Assembly (NCBI GenBank): GCA_026686845.1
Contig: JAIVEN010000007.1
Span: forward strand, 30,563,001-30,627,000
Reading direction: 5' to 3'
From: Adenanthera pavonina
Lineage: Eukaryota; Streptophyta; Magnoliopsida; Fabales; Fabaceae
DNA length: 64,000 nucleotides
Below are positions 1-12,900 of the stretch, one piece after another; the first letter of the stretch is position 1, and each line of letters begins with the position of its first letter. Both the position numbers and the translations under genes were made by a program. The notes beneath the pieces are model-generated. The model was not told the DNA's origin. It worked only from the letters and a program-made list of their open reading frames with translations, and did not search any database.

Positions 1-255
1 CTTTGACTTTTGTTTTAAACTGAATGCAAGCTTCCCACTGGAACCAGAAGTTTTCTGCGTATCATTAGCCTTCAAGTCTGCAGAGATCTTTTTACTAATG
101 GAAAGATTAGGAGTCAAAGATCCTGAAACAATTTTAATTGGTTTGGACTCCTCTAATTTTTCATTCTTCTTCTCCTGCTCTTGTTGAAGTTGCTTGAACC
201 TTTCCATGAATGAACCATCATTAACAAAAAGGCTTGGAGGCACTCTTTCATCCAT
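1..255 (-). CDS. SURP and G-patch domain protein, N-terminal 85 codons (gene runs off the window)
   Basis: Reading minus from the ATG at 255-253 gives 85 open codons to the window edge. The protein begins MDERVPPSLFVNDGSFMERF, followed by a Gln/Glu/Lys-rich stretch (about residues 20-40) and a Ser/Lys-rich linker. This start resembles plant SURP and G-patch domain-containing protein 1-like (SUGP1 type), a nuclear factor linked to pre-mRNA splicing. The SURP and G-patch domains themselves would lie beyond base 1 and are not visible, so the family call rests on the N-terminus only. A 5'UTR intron seems to separate this exon from a leader exon at 1164 or above. The gene is divergent from the methyltransferase gene at 1612. 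Confidence 0.7.
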   Translation of the reverse strand, partial: MDERVPPSLFVNDGSFMERFKQLQQEQEKKNEKLEESKPIKIVSGSLTPNLSISKKISADLKANDTQKTSGSSGKLAFSLKQKSK

Positions 256-382
256 CAGCAACCAGCCAAATGTTATAATGCAGTTTACAGCAACACACTA
301 TTCAACAATCAAGCCCAAAAACTTGTCAGATAATAGTACAATTGTTTTATTTTCAAAATGAAATCATTTTCTACATGAGCAA

Positions 383-1163
383 CTGAATAACGAACAGAAA
401 TCATCAACTATGAACACCTTAGATTCCCGATATTAGCAAGATAACAACAATGGTTACATCACAAGTCACTGAGAAAAATAGTGCTAAACAGAAATTGAAT
501 TATAGTATAAATAACAACAGATTCTAAAGATTAATATCATGGCATCAATCCTTCTTCAATCAAATCAACTAAAAAAATAATTTAAGCACTCTTTGAATTC
601 AAAAAGCGTTAGTTCTAAAGTTGTCGAATAGTATACACATTCAGTTGTTCTGCGATCAAAACAACCAGCATATGACAGAAGCCAATATACGCTTCTATGA
701 TGGTATATACAATGACATTCTACCTGCTTCGGGTTGGTGCCATCAACAAATAGGCACCTTGAACTTTCTCCCATGCCAATTCTAACAAGAAATGCATGCG
801 AAAATCATGTGTTGTTGCACAGAGTGATTTAATGGTTAACAATCTGTTCTAATTCCTCATCTCCTACTCTATGCGTCAATTACATAGAGAAATGAAATTC
901 AAACATGTAATTCACGAACCAAACAATACAACGATAATCAGGATCCATCGAAGTTAACTAAGAATTTGCATGTAAGAAAATACATTGCACCCCAACCCTC
1001 AACAAATATTCATAACACAAGCGAATCAAACAAAATGCCCAAAAAGAAAATATACCCTAGGGATCCCCGGCTCAACGCCCTCTTAATTTCGTTTGATACA
1101 ATTGTAACAACCAAAGAACAATAAAGAGAAGACAGAAAAACTAAAGAGGGTATAATAGAGTAC
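383..1163 (-). other. Probable 5'UTR intron of the SURP/G-patch gene
   Basis: On the minus strand a donor (ATTAG|GTACTC) lies at 1163-1162. A pyrimidine-rich acceptor (CGTTATTCAG|TTG) lies at about 384-383, followed by leader sequence down to the ATG at 255. The enclosed 0.8 kb is AT-rich. Short ORFs in it have no recognisable product. The splice sites are inferred by eye. Confidence 0.45.
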
Positions 1164-1611
1164 CTAATCGCCTTCTTCGTTGAAGGAGATTAATCGGGAA
1201 AAGGCGGATGTTCTTTCTACGACTAATAAATTGAACAAGAATTCCACCGTGATCATCAACGTCGGAGACCGATTAAATATTCGATCGATGGCGCGCATCA
1301 GCGGGCAGGAAAAAGAAGGCCTCCCGCACCGAACTAAGCTGAGGCAGCTTTGTGTGCGAGATAAACTTTTCGCACCAATGAAAAATAGTTAAATGTCAAA
1401 AGAAAAAAATATTGACTTTGGTCCTCTTATTTCTGGATATTGAAAATTAGCCCACTGTTTTTTATAATTTCACACTAAATCCCCAATCTTTTTCTTTTTC
1501 GGTTATTACGAAGTTGCGAAGCTGAAATCAAAGCTCAAACAACTGCAAAAGCGGAATGCAATGAAGGCTTGACGGATAAAGAGCCGAGAAGCAAGAGTGG
1601 AACTCTCCGTC
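1164..1611. promoter_or_regulatory. Shared bidirectional promoter region and leader sequences
   Basis: The leader exon of the minus-strand SURP/G-patch gene starts above 1164, and the ATG of the plus-strand methyltransferase gene is at 1612. Only about 450 bp therefore holds both leaders and both promoters. The stretch 1180-1380 is richer in GC and CpG than its surroundings. No clear TATA box faces either gene, as is common for housekeeping pairs. Confidence 0.5.
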
Positions 1612-4483
1612 ATGGACGCCGCTGGCCTCAAATCCCTGAATATAGCAATGCCTTTTCAATTTTCACCAAGAGCTCCTTCTCTCCTTCTCCCCTTCAACTT
1701 AGCTCCATTCAAGCACACTATTCGTCTCTCTCTTCCCTCTTTTCGCCTCTCTTCTACCCTTTGCTCTCTCAGTAACCACCCATCTCTCCCTACGCATGTT
1801 CTCATATTACAAATTTCTGGCTAATTTCTGTGGGTGAGTTGAGTTATGTGATATGAATCATTCTAAAATCGTTGTTACTTACGGATGGTGCAGCTGTCAC
1901 AAGAAAGCAAGGCACTTTTCCTCAGGGTGTTGGCGAGGCAGTAGGAGAGGCATCCCATTCCAAGGTTCTTCAGGTTGTACTGGTGTCTCCTCAGGTACAA
2001 TTCAATTGACGTCGAGATTGTTATTTTCTATTAGCTTTTTGTAACTTTTCCTTTCTTTTTTTTTTTTTTTTGATATTGTGTTTGCACACACTTCAAATGA
2101 TCCACATTCCTGGTTCAATCAGAGGCAAATCATCCATGCCAGGACTATTGGATTCACAAGAAAATTCCTTACGTTCTCTCACTCTAGCCTCATGAAATTG
2201 GCAATATTGGATTTTGAACCACTGAGAATGTACCTAACCACACACTTGGACACTTGTCCATTTTGTGTGTGTTAATTGCTGTAAAAAGTTTTTATATATC
2301 TGCTCACAGTTTCAGGAGAGATGAAACGTGATCTGAGAGAATGTTAGTAAAGAGATTCACTGATTCTCATCATTGTTCTTGATTTTGTGTCTAGAGCTTC
2401 TAGAAACCATTTTGTCATTATCTTCATTCAGGATTAATTACTGAAACAATCATGAGTTTGATGCAGAGTCAACCTGATTGGAAGTTATTGTGCATTTTAA
2501 ACTTGTTAAACAATATTTATACCGTCAAGAAAACATAGTAGTTTGGCTCCAGTAATCCTTGTTTCTTAGCTTTGTTAAAATATATTGATTGTACAGAGCG
2601 CTATATCTGGTATCATTTAGATTATTAGACATTTATAATGTTTCCATGTTTTGTTTCGGGTTGCAGACAACCTCAATGTCTGAAGGTGGCTCTGAGATTT
2701 ATATTGTCCTTGGCAGATACCAGGAAACACCGGGTGCATTGCTAGAACTTGTGCAGCATCAGCTGTTGGACTTCACTTAGTTGGGGTAAGTATTGCTTTT
2801 CTAAATGTAATCTCTTATACAATTGATTCAATGATTATCTTCCATTTTTGTGCTTTATGGCAAAAATTTGCCTTTGATTGTGGTAGTACTTCCCTATCTT
2901 TTCAGCCGTTGGGATTTCAGGTGGATGATACAAAGTTAAAGCGTGCTGGATTGGATTACTGGCCGTATCTATGGACATATGTTTACAGTTTTCTGTTTTT
3001 TTTTCCAAAATATTCTTTCTACCTATATTTCATTTGCATCTCTCTTATTGTAGAAAGTCATTTTAAATACAGAGGGCAGTGTGTAATTTTCTATGACTGC
3101 AAATTTTATGTCAAGGCTGACCTACACTTTCTCTGCTCCCACCCCTTTTTCACTGCAAAATCTTGCTTTGACATGATAGGATTCGTTGTTTTTCACATTT
3201 TGCACATCAAAGTGTTTCTTATGTAAAAATGATGGCATCATTGCTTTGTGAGTTTACAATAAGCACAGAACTTGTTTGATTTTCAACTTAACGCATATCT
3301 GCAGATATGTGGTAGTTAAAGTTCATGATTCTTGGGAAGATTTTCGTGATTATTTTAAGCAACAGGTAATTATCATTCCTAAAGATGAACCCTAGAATCT
3401 TTCATCATGCTCTTTCATTGACTCCACATTTCACCATTTGGAACAGGAGGGTGAGAAGCGATTACTAGCATTTACAAAGAGGGGAACAAAAGTTCATTCT
3501 GTGAGTGCCATTAATATTGAATAGCGTACTCCCTACAATGATACCATCTCTCTCTTTGACGTATTTTTGCCTAGCTAATTGATAAGCTTGTCTCTTAAGT
3601 CATTAATTCTCCCAAGGTTAAGTTTCATCCTTAACACTTCATTTTTTCTTTTAAACCAATATTTATTCAAAAGAGCTGTAGCTTTCAGTTTGAACATAGC
3701 TATTGAATAAATATGAATGAAACATTACTGCCTGTAGATACCATCAATCTTCAGTTGAAAAAGTTGTAAATCATCTAGTGAGTAAAACATTGATTGGAAG
3801 TTGGAACAAATACGTTGGCAAAAAAACAGTTTATCCTTTTTATACTATATGTCTAGCCATTTATAGATTAGCTTTCCAACACATTTGATTATGGATGACC
3901 CTTTTCAACAATTTCCTGCCTCTCTAGCTTGATTGCTAGGAGAGAAAAAAGAAAGTAGGGGAATAAGCGAAACAAGGTTCTTCATAAGACTCTCATGTGG
4001 AACTGTTTCAGTCTTAGGTGTGGTTTGTGAGGTCCCCCTCCGCTCTCTTCATTTGTTTGGAGAGCTAGGTGGTGGGAAGCAAGAGCGCAAAGAGGGTTGT
4101 TTATTCTACTTGAAATGATTATATTTTTAGAGCTTTAAAACAATGTAGATATGAAAATTGATAAGCCAACATAATTTTGGTTTGGCTTCTTTCTTCCCTT
4201 GCAGGAGTTTTCCTACAGAAAAGGTGATTACCTTTTATTTGGTTCTGAAACCAGTGGCTTGCCAGCTGAAGCCCTGCTAGACTGCAACACCGAACCATTT
4301 GGTGGCGGGACTATCCGGATTCCAATGGTAGAAACTTATGTCAGATGTTTAAATCTCTCTGTAAGTGTTGGCATAGCATTATATGAAGCTTCCAGACAAC
4401 TAAACTATGAGCACCTTCAGGTGCCTTCTGTAAATTGTGTTGATACTGAGCAATCATTTCTTACTGAGGACATTTTTGCTTGA
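1612..4483 (+). CDS. SpoU-family tRNA (cytidine-34-2'-O)-methyltransferase, TrmL-like, organelle-targeted
   Basis: Seven exons join in frame: 1612-1771, 1894-1994, 2717-2785, 2906-2964, 3305-3365, 3447-3500 and 4205-4483, giving about 260 aa. All introns are GT-AG and phases match at every junction. Residues 1-55 are rich in Ser, Arg and Leu and poor in acids, like a transit peptide. The SPOUT motifs follow: IPGNTGCIARTCAAS (about 88-102), LLFGSETSGLP (178-188) and IPMVETYVRCLNLSVSVGIA (207-226). These form the knotted S-adenosylmethionine site. Bacterial TrmL methylates the wobble ribose of tRNA-Leu, and by family this protein probably does the same in chloroplasts or mitochondria. The ATG at 1612 is the first in frame. 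An in-frame stop at 1822 before a tempting later donor fixes the end of exon 1. Confidence 0.88.
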
Positions 4484-6904
4484 TTACATATAACCAATTT
4501 GACAGAGACAGAACATTCTTTGTACAACTGTGCTTTATTAAACATGATTCATGATTGTGCTAAATTTAAGTGTACTTACAGCAATTTGATCTCAATTTAA
4601 AAAAAAAATGTACAAGTAACTTCACTCTTTATCCAATAATTTAAGTTAAACCAACTTCAGGAGCCTCAATTAGTTTCCCCAACATATCATTCCTTTCTTA
4701 CTTCACCCCTCCCATTTTAATGAATAAAAAATTATGACCTTTCTCATAAGACTTCCGAGTTTGAATGATGTCCAAAATGTCATGATGATCCTTACATGTG
4801 CTCTTTTGCATGTTTCACTGCTACAAGAGATTCAAACTTTTAAGTTCGGTTTAAAAAAAAAAATAGTTAGACTAAACTTACGATGAAGAGAAAATGTAAG
4901 TGTAAATCTGAGAGTTCTTGCTAAACTATCCATTTCCCAAACCACTAGATCACACCTAGTGGCTTTATATTATAGATTAAAAAACTAAGCTTTAGTTACT
5001 TTTTATTTGATAAATAATAAGCTAATTGTTAATCACTCGTATTCTATATGAATAATTTTTTAAAAGGATAATAGATATAGTTGGAACTAACAAATGGTTG
5101 AATAACTACCAACCACTGTTTTTTATAATTATTATGTGTTATAAAATTAAATAATTACCTTACATATGTAGAACAATTTATTTTCATTTTGGTTTTGGTG
5201 TTATAGTTGGATCATGTCAATTCGAACTAATCACAAGAATGCCACATTTATTCAATTACCCTCCTAAACTTGAGTCAGAATTTTAATCCAGTTCAATGAA
5301 CTCCACTTCTACATATAATAAAAATGATTTGCTATCCATCCTTCATTAATAACTTAATTGTTTGTAAGTTTCATTAGCTCAGCATCTGAGTACTCAAGTT
5401 TTGCTAATTTAACAAAGACGCTATAAACAGGCTTTTGAAATTAAACTAATTTACTTGATAAACAATCCAAACTATATTTGAGCTTCTAACTCGCCAGAAT
5501 TAATAATTAATAAATGAAGAAATAACTCAATTAATTAGCAGTAGCACTAATGAGTCATGTAAAGCATGTCCTATCACAGAAAGGTCAAGGGGCCATGCGG
5601 ATTAAAAGACTCGGTTTTATCAGCCCTTGATGGGCACACAGCCCCGTGTGATTTTACGAGGGGAGTCATGTATCTTGCTATTTCTTTTTTTGCTGAAAAT
5701 ATATGAATGTATTATTAATTATTAATATCTATATAAAATATACACATTAATCAGAGTCATCAACAAAATTACAAGAAATAAACGGAGAAGCTAAATGCCT
5801 ATTATTAGATAAAATAACACTATAAGGATTACAAATTCTATAAGGACTACGCTCATGGCCCCTTTTTATGTGTCTTGTTATTTCTGTTACCACGCTTTCC
5901 CGCCAAAATTTGTGCACCAATAAATATTCTAAAATCTCTGCGACACAAATGTCCCTCCATCTCATGCATCTACTCCTGATGAAAATACAAAAATCCAGTG
6001 TGAGAATATCATAAAATGGACTAGAATATAAGAATTTTCTTTTTTCAGACCGACGACTAGAAGATTTGGGGTTAAGGAATATTAATGTAAAAATAAGGCA
6101 TATCATGGCAACTAGTGTCCAAACTCCAAACTAGGCAACTATGGTAGAGTAGCTGAACTATTGGGAGGTCAATATGTTAAAGGGACAGTTCTTGAACTTC
6201 CTGGTCAGTGGTGATTAAAATTGTTTTGGTATTCAGTTTTAAATTTCTTACATGGGGAAAGTCCATTCTCCAACTTCACACACAAGCACCAAGTAAAAAT
6301 AAAAAGGTTCTGCTACCACAGAAAAATCATTCTAGTCATTGACCAAACACTTTCTAGTTTCTACATAATAACTACTTGTATCAAATACTTGTATTTGGTG
6401 AAAAGCACGCACTAATAAAAGAGGAAAGAAAAACACAATTCACGAAAATATGCAACAATATGTTTTTTAAGTTACAAAAGGCACGCATGGCCAAAAAATC
6501 ACATAAGTAGACAAAAGATGCATTGAATTTAGAAAAAAGAAAAAAAAATCAGGAATATAACCATACCGTAGGTTTTTCTTTACTGGAATTGACTTTCAAA
6601 GTGGGTATCATAGTATTATGCAAGTGATCAAGACTTCTTCTATACAAGGAAATCCGTTGGGGCAGGCAAAGCAAAGCTCCTTGCTAAAACCTCACAAGTG
6701 GGTAAACCTAATCCAAATATCCAAAACTAATCCAAATTGCTATTCTCCGGTTGACCCTGAAAGTCTGGGGCTAAGGAACATTATCACAAGCCAATCAACA
6801 TCTTCAGTCTTTCCATGGCACTGTAATTGACAATGGACAACGACATACTTGAGATTTAAAAATTCAACTTGTTTACAGTGAAATGGAATTTTATAAATCA
6901 AAAA
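4484..6904. other. Intergenic region between convergent genes
   Basis: This holds the 3'UTR of the methyltransferase gene and the probable 3'UTR of the minus-strand gene ending near 6905. A minus-strand open frame of 119 codons at 5747-6106 is basic and unlike any family I know; I do not call it a gene. A slightly GC-richer patch at 5570-5670 has no assignable origin. The rest is AT-rich with no recognisable element. Confidence 0.5.
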
Positions 6905-9900
6905 TTATATATATATATAGTGAAAATTCTTATCAGAAAATCTCAATAAGCTGAGAAAAGCAAGTTAGAAATATTATAACAAGAATCAACAGGAAGCACA
7001 AAACCACATCAATTACAGATAATCCTAGGACAAGGACAGCATAAAGGAATCTATTAGGGGAAAGGCCAAAAGTCAAAATTACCTATCTGAAAAGGAAGGA
7101 ACCAGCTCTTCAATTATTCGAACAATTGCTGAATTTCTTGCATCTTTTTCAGATGATGATGACTGTTCTGCTGCTGCTTTATGAAACAGAACATGAGAAG
7201 CAATGTTGACCATATCAATACAATTATTGCACTAGGATGCATGTTCAGAGTATGAAACTCAATAATAACCACTAAGACGCATGTTAAAAGCACACAATGG
7301 TTAAATCTACATTTTAATACATTTTACACCAATGCAATGTAATCATCATCAAACTCAAGATACAACTGATATATATAGATATGGATACACATTGAATAAC
7401 TTTTTATATCAATCCCATATATATACGAGGATAGACAATGGACACCAATAACAATTAGAATTAATCTTACTCCATTAAATAATTTTTTATAGGAAAAGTT
7501 TCTTACAAAATCGACCATTGATTAAAAGTTCTAATGGAGACTTCGGTAGTATATGATGCCCAAATCCCACATTGAGTAATATAGGCTACTCAGTGCAGTA
7601 TTTAAGTGGATTGATTTTTTCAACTCAATAACAAGTTTTTGAGGGAGGGTTTTCCATCCCACTTGGGTACCCATTAATAGTATAAGAGCTTGGGTGTCGA
7701 CAGTTCCGGAGAGGGCTACCTATGAAGGGTTTGACTGGTGGAGAGTTCTAACTGACACAGGAGTCAAGTGAAATTGTCGTAGTATGCAACGGGCATGACA
7801 TCAGCTCTTAAGGGGGGCCAATTGACTAAGACGTCAGCTCTTAAGGGGAGCCAATTGATAGGGATTTGAGTAGTATGAGATGTCCAAGTTCCATATTGAG
7901 TAATATGGATGCTCAATGGAGTATTTAAGTGGGTTGATTCTTCCACCTCAATAATTAACTTTTGAGGGGAGTTTCTCATCCCACTTCGGTACCCATCAAG
8001 TTCTAATCATAAAAATATCATACTCAAAATTTTACACTAATTCAAACATTTGTTACATCATAAGATTGTTGTTGTGGTTGTATAACATACTTTTCAAATA
8101 CGGACAGACCATTAAAGACTTAACTACAAACAAATTGTCAACTAATTTTTCAAAAAATTTATTATACAAGATAAAACATAATAATTACTTTTAATCCACA
8201 GTTTAATCAATGAAAATTACTCCCTATAATAAAATATTGAGGGGTGTAAAAGATATATATATATATATATATAAGGTCACCACATGCAATAACAATTGGA
8301 GCATGTGGACTGACAATTACAATTTAATTTTGCAGAAATAAGGAGTTAAATATCCAAAACAATTATGACATAAACCAAAATTCCAAGTATAACGATATGC
8401 AATAGCAATATGTCAATATGAGTGAGTAGCGAGTACTGAAGATCAATGATAAAATACTTCTGTTTTTTTTTTTTTTTTAACAGGCAAAATGGCAGAAAAT
8501 TAGAAATTGAGAATACCTTTCACATCTTTAACTTGATTATCACCTCTCAAGTATGAACTCTGACTCTTATTTAGATCTAGGCCTTCAAATTTAGCAAACT
8601 CCCACAACATATGACCTATAAGCTTATGAGTAAGCATACTTGTCTCATCACAAACATCTTGAATGGCAAGGTATTGGTTCTTCCTTATGCTGTTTTTGGT
8701 GGGCTCAGGTTCTACTGTGTCACATGAAAAATTAGTTGCTCTGCATCCAGGATCCATCCCAGCATGACATTCATGCAAATCATGCATTCTAACAAAATTC
8801 TCACCTAACACTCTTTCAGGTGAAACTGTTGGAGAAATGCAATTTTTCTCGTCAGCCATAGAGGTAGATGGACTAAGATCAAACGGCACAAACTGCCCAA
8901 TACTTTCTGCTTTGTAATCTGAATCCATTGAATCACAGTTGCCATTCATGAAGTGTCTATCCTCCTCAATTTGACAATCATCATAGTCATCTTGATCACT
9001 TTCTTCCAATTGCTCCACATATGCATCAGTAAAATCTTCATCAAACCCATGGTCAGGCAACAAATCCAAAACAATCTGTTTTACCTGAGCACTAACATTT
9101 AATATGCAATCAACCTCTTCTTCAATTTTCTCCTTCTGCAATAATCCAAGAGGTCTATCATCCGAACAATTAATAACTTCTAAGATCTTTAATAGATTCT
9201 TTGGTATATTATCCATATCCATATCACTACACTCAAAAAGAAATTCAGTCAACAAATTTCTGAAGCCTGATCGTAAGAGCCTAGTTGATACTTTAGCCTT
9301 TTGTTCTAAGAGAAGCTCCAGATTTCTCAGCACTGGTATTCCCACTTTTTCAACTAACCATATAGCTTTCATGATATTATTCTGCAAGGATTTTACTTCA
9401 GGTGAGAATTGGTAAAATCCCTCTGAAAATATATTATGACGAGTTGGTGCAAGTTTTAGTGATAAGTCGGCTACTGCCATAGCTTTGGCTAAGGGCTCTT
9501 GGAGCTCATCTTGTTCACCAAGTTGAGAAAGCATATTCTTACTAATCTTCTTCACTTTCTTAATTAAATATTTTCGTCCCAATCCCTGTCTATGAGGCAG
9601 TAACTGAGGTATGGTTGCTTTCACTCTTTTAAGCTTTCTGCACATTGCAATCAGGGTCTCAGGTGGAAATTTATTTAAGTCATGCAATACCTCTTCCACA
9701 GCAGAATGGTTAGATTGAGATATTGAAGCACATATGGGTTTACAATTATCTTGAAAATGTTGTGGATAAGTTAGAAGTTCTGAAAGCTTTTTGAAAATTT
9801 CAAGTTGATGGTGGTTATGGTTTTGGCTGCTAGGAGCACTTGAAAGAAAACTCTTAATAATCTTTTTCATTTTGCAACAAGTTTTCTCAAACTTCACTGA

Positions 9901-12900
9901 ACCACCAGTAATTATCACAGCAAGATGATATAGACCTTTAGTGGTCATATTATCCAGGCATGATGATATCCGCCTTTTAATGTTGGGTATGTCAAGCAAT
10001 AGCGTATCATCCTGAAGAACATTATATCCACTTTCAATATGGCAAGCCCCAAAGACACCTTCAACATAAGTTCTCACTGATTCATAAAATATCTGAAATG
10101 ATTATTAAAATCTCATGAGAAAATATTTTTAACAAAATACAGCATACATAACTGTATAACATGATCATAAAGAAGTATAACTCTCCATTCAGAAACTCAG
10201 CCAGTAAAAGATAGATTATAAGGATAAGGAACCAGAAAAAGGTTTCCAAAATTTATGCCTCTCTTGGAGAGTAATGCGATATTTCAAAATAGTTTTGAAG
10301 TTTTGACACCTGCTTCAATTCAAAGTAGTTGCATATGTATACTATAAGAGTATGGGTTTAATAAGGAAGACAGATGTATGCCAAAAAGACAGACTTAATC
10401 CAAAACGATAAGCAAAGAAAAACTACCACACTAGTAATTAAAAATACATAAACAAACGAATCCATGCTACCATATTTTTAAGCTTTCTTATATTCAATAA
10501 CTTCTAAACATTATTTTTTAAATCAACTGAAAACAATAAATAATAAGATATAGGGCTTTCAGGAAAGAAACATTGTATAACCTAATAATAAATTCAAAAC
10601 TTAAAACAAAGCAAATCTACCAAAGCAGAAGGTAACCTTGACAGCCATTAGGAAATGTTGAACAAGCGAAGAAAATAAATAATTGAAGGAAAATATCATC
10701 AGTTCAAAGAATTTCAGCACATATCTTAACAAAGGCCAGGAACTTCAGTGATATATGAATGTTACTACATAACAAAGGCCAGGAACTTCAGTGATATATG
10801 AATGTTACCACATAACAGAAGTAATAAACATAGTGTCTGTGCAATTTAAAGCATCACATTATGTCCAATATGACAGTCGATAACAAACATAGCTCTATTT
10901 TTGAAGGGCCCATATAGGAATAGGTAACAGACAAGCTCATAAAGAAGTGAATCCACATGCATCAATTATTGACAGTAGAACTCGTGAGGGAACCAAAGGG
11001 CTTCAAAAGGATAGCTGCTGTAATAAGACCAGTGACTTTCCAAAGATGAATTATTCATGGATAAACCATTAAAATTCACGACAGACAGACCATAGAAGCA
11101 GCATATATGAGTCAACTAACAAGGTAGAAAAAGTTTTGAAACAAAAATTCAATGCCTTTCTACAAGGTAATAGACAACCAGTATTGTAGATGCTCAGCAA
11201 AAGGTAGCTGATCCGAGTGTTGCAGAATCAAGCAAGGTGGATTGGGCTTTGATTTAAAGTGAGTTGAGGGTTTCAATGTCAAAGAGACACATACCTATAT
11301 CCTTATGAGAGGGGAGAGAGGCATGAATTAGAAGGGTTTAGTTTTAAAATAGAATAAAAAATACACAAAAATGCATCTGAACTTCAAGAAAGATTTTGAA
11401 CATGAAGGGCCTAGCCAAGTATATTTTGAAATTTAAACCAGGCAATGACAAGGATATTTCATATGGTTTCACAATTGGCATCCCAATGGCGGGCTGGTGG
11501 CCAAATATGGTGAAAAGGATCATATTAAGGCTATAAGCTGTGCAGCTGCAAAATTAAGTAGTGTGGTAAACATAGTGGCTTGGAATTGGAGGACTGCACA
11601 GTTATACCATATTGTTCCCATTCAAATTGATTGTATTTCTTAGTTTATAACTACGGAAAACAAGTTCTCTGTCTTGGACTGATTATCAACTAAAACAAGT
11701 TCTCCTTCTTCCCTTTTAAGTAAATTCATGGAATAAAATGATGATCTCGCATTGGGTCTCTACACCTTGAAGGGATAATCTTTAGCTATTGGTTGAAAGA
11801 TACCCTTGACACTCACCAAAAAAAAAAAGATGTGATCTCACATTTGATTGTGTAAAGCTTATATAAATATACACATTTACAACTAAGACTTGGAGATGGA
11901 TGGGAAAATGTAGTATAAAGGTCCTTCACTCAGCACCATAAGGCATTGATTTATCATATCAAATATAAAAAAGAATAGACTCAATGTTAAGTGAGCCTGT
12001 TACTAGTATACAAAAAGAGACACTAACATAGACAATTTAAGAAGACGAAGATTCATGGTAAGATTTAAAAAAAAAAGAAAAAGAAAAAAAATCAATCTTC
12101 AGGATATGACTTAGAAAAAAATCATTCAAACATGCTTCTTAGACTGCATTCAAACAAAAGCATGTATTGGCATCAACAATAAAATCTGTTATATAAAAAA
12201 ACTTCAATCACTTTCACTTCATTACAAAGAATGCATTCAAACTAAAGCATGTATAGGCATCAACATTGAAACTTGATATAGTATAGGCATCAACATTGAA
12301 ACTTGATATATCAAACTTTCTAGAGTTTTAAATAAGGCTGAGAACTTTTGCCAAATATGAGTACATATACTGATATACACATGACATCAATCAACATACC
12401 CCCAGGGATTGAGAGGGTAAATTTAACTGGCACTAAAAGTAACTATTTAAAACTTTCTATGACACATCAACATGTCATATTCCCAACATAATAGAAAGCT
12501 AAACCACTTGCATATAGCTGAAGGTATTATACTATTCAGTATGATATAAGGGAAGGCTTCAATTGTAGTGTAAGAAAATAAAAAATCCAACCGGATTTAA
12601 ATGAACAAGCAACTTATAATCTTTTTTTTTTTTATGAAACCAGCAACATATCATAAATACAAATGAAGAACATGAAGTAGTACAAATATTGCATAAATTT
12701 TATCATGCAATTAAAATGCCTCATCAATTCCGGGCATTATTCTTTAAAACATACTTTGATAGAGGATATACTTGGCTGGTATAGAAGAGAAGGGGGGGGG
12801 GGGGAGAACAGGAGACAGAACAAGGAATCATTGGAATATGTAGGCAGCAAAGAAGAGAGGAAGTACTTACATCATCTTCCCTGAGTAAGGACTCAGGCAA

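Larger units (their letters stand above)
10093..12870 (-). other. Long intron 4 of the unknown-function gene
   Basis: It is bounded by a good donor (GATGAT|GTAAGT, minus) next to 12871 and a good acceptor (CATTTCAG) next to 10092. Inside are two short tandem duplications, a poly-G run near 12792-12804 and AT-rich filler. I see no gene or complete transposon. Confidence 0.75.

Noticed and set aside
2831..3226. 131-codon plus ORF
   Set aside because: It overlaps exon 4 of the methyltransferase but runs on into intron sequence; its hydrophobic tail is T-rich intron read as codons.
5747..6106. 119-codon minus ORF
   Set aside because: Basic, no recognisable motif, no start or splice support; not listed as a gene.
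9104..9415. 103-codon plus ORF
   Set aside because: Antisense shadow of the large exon of the unknown-function gene.
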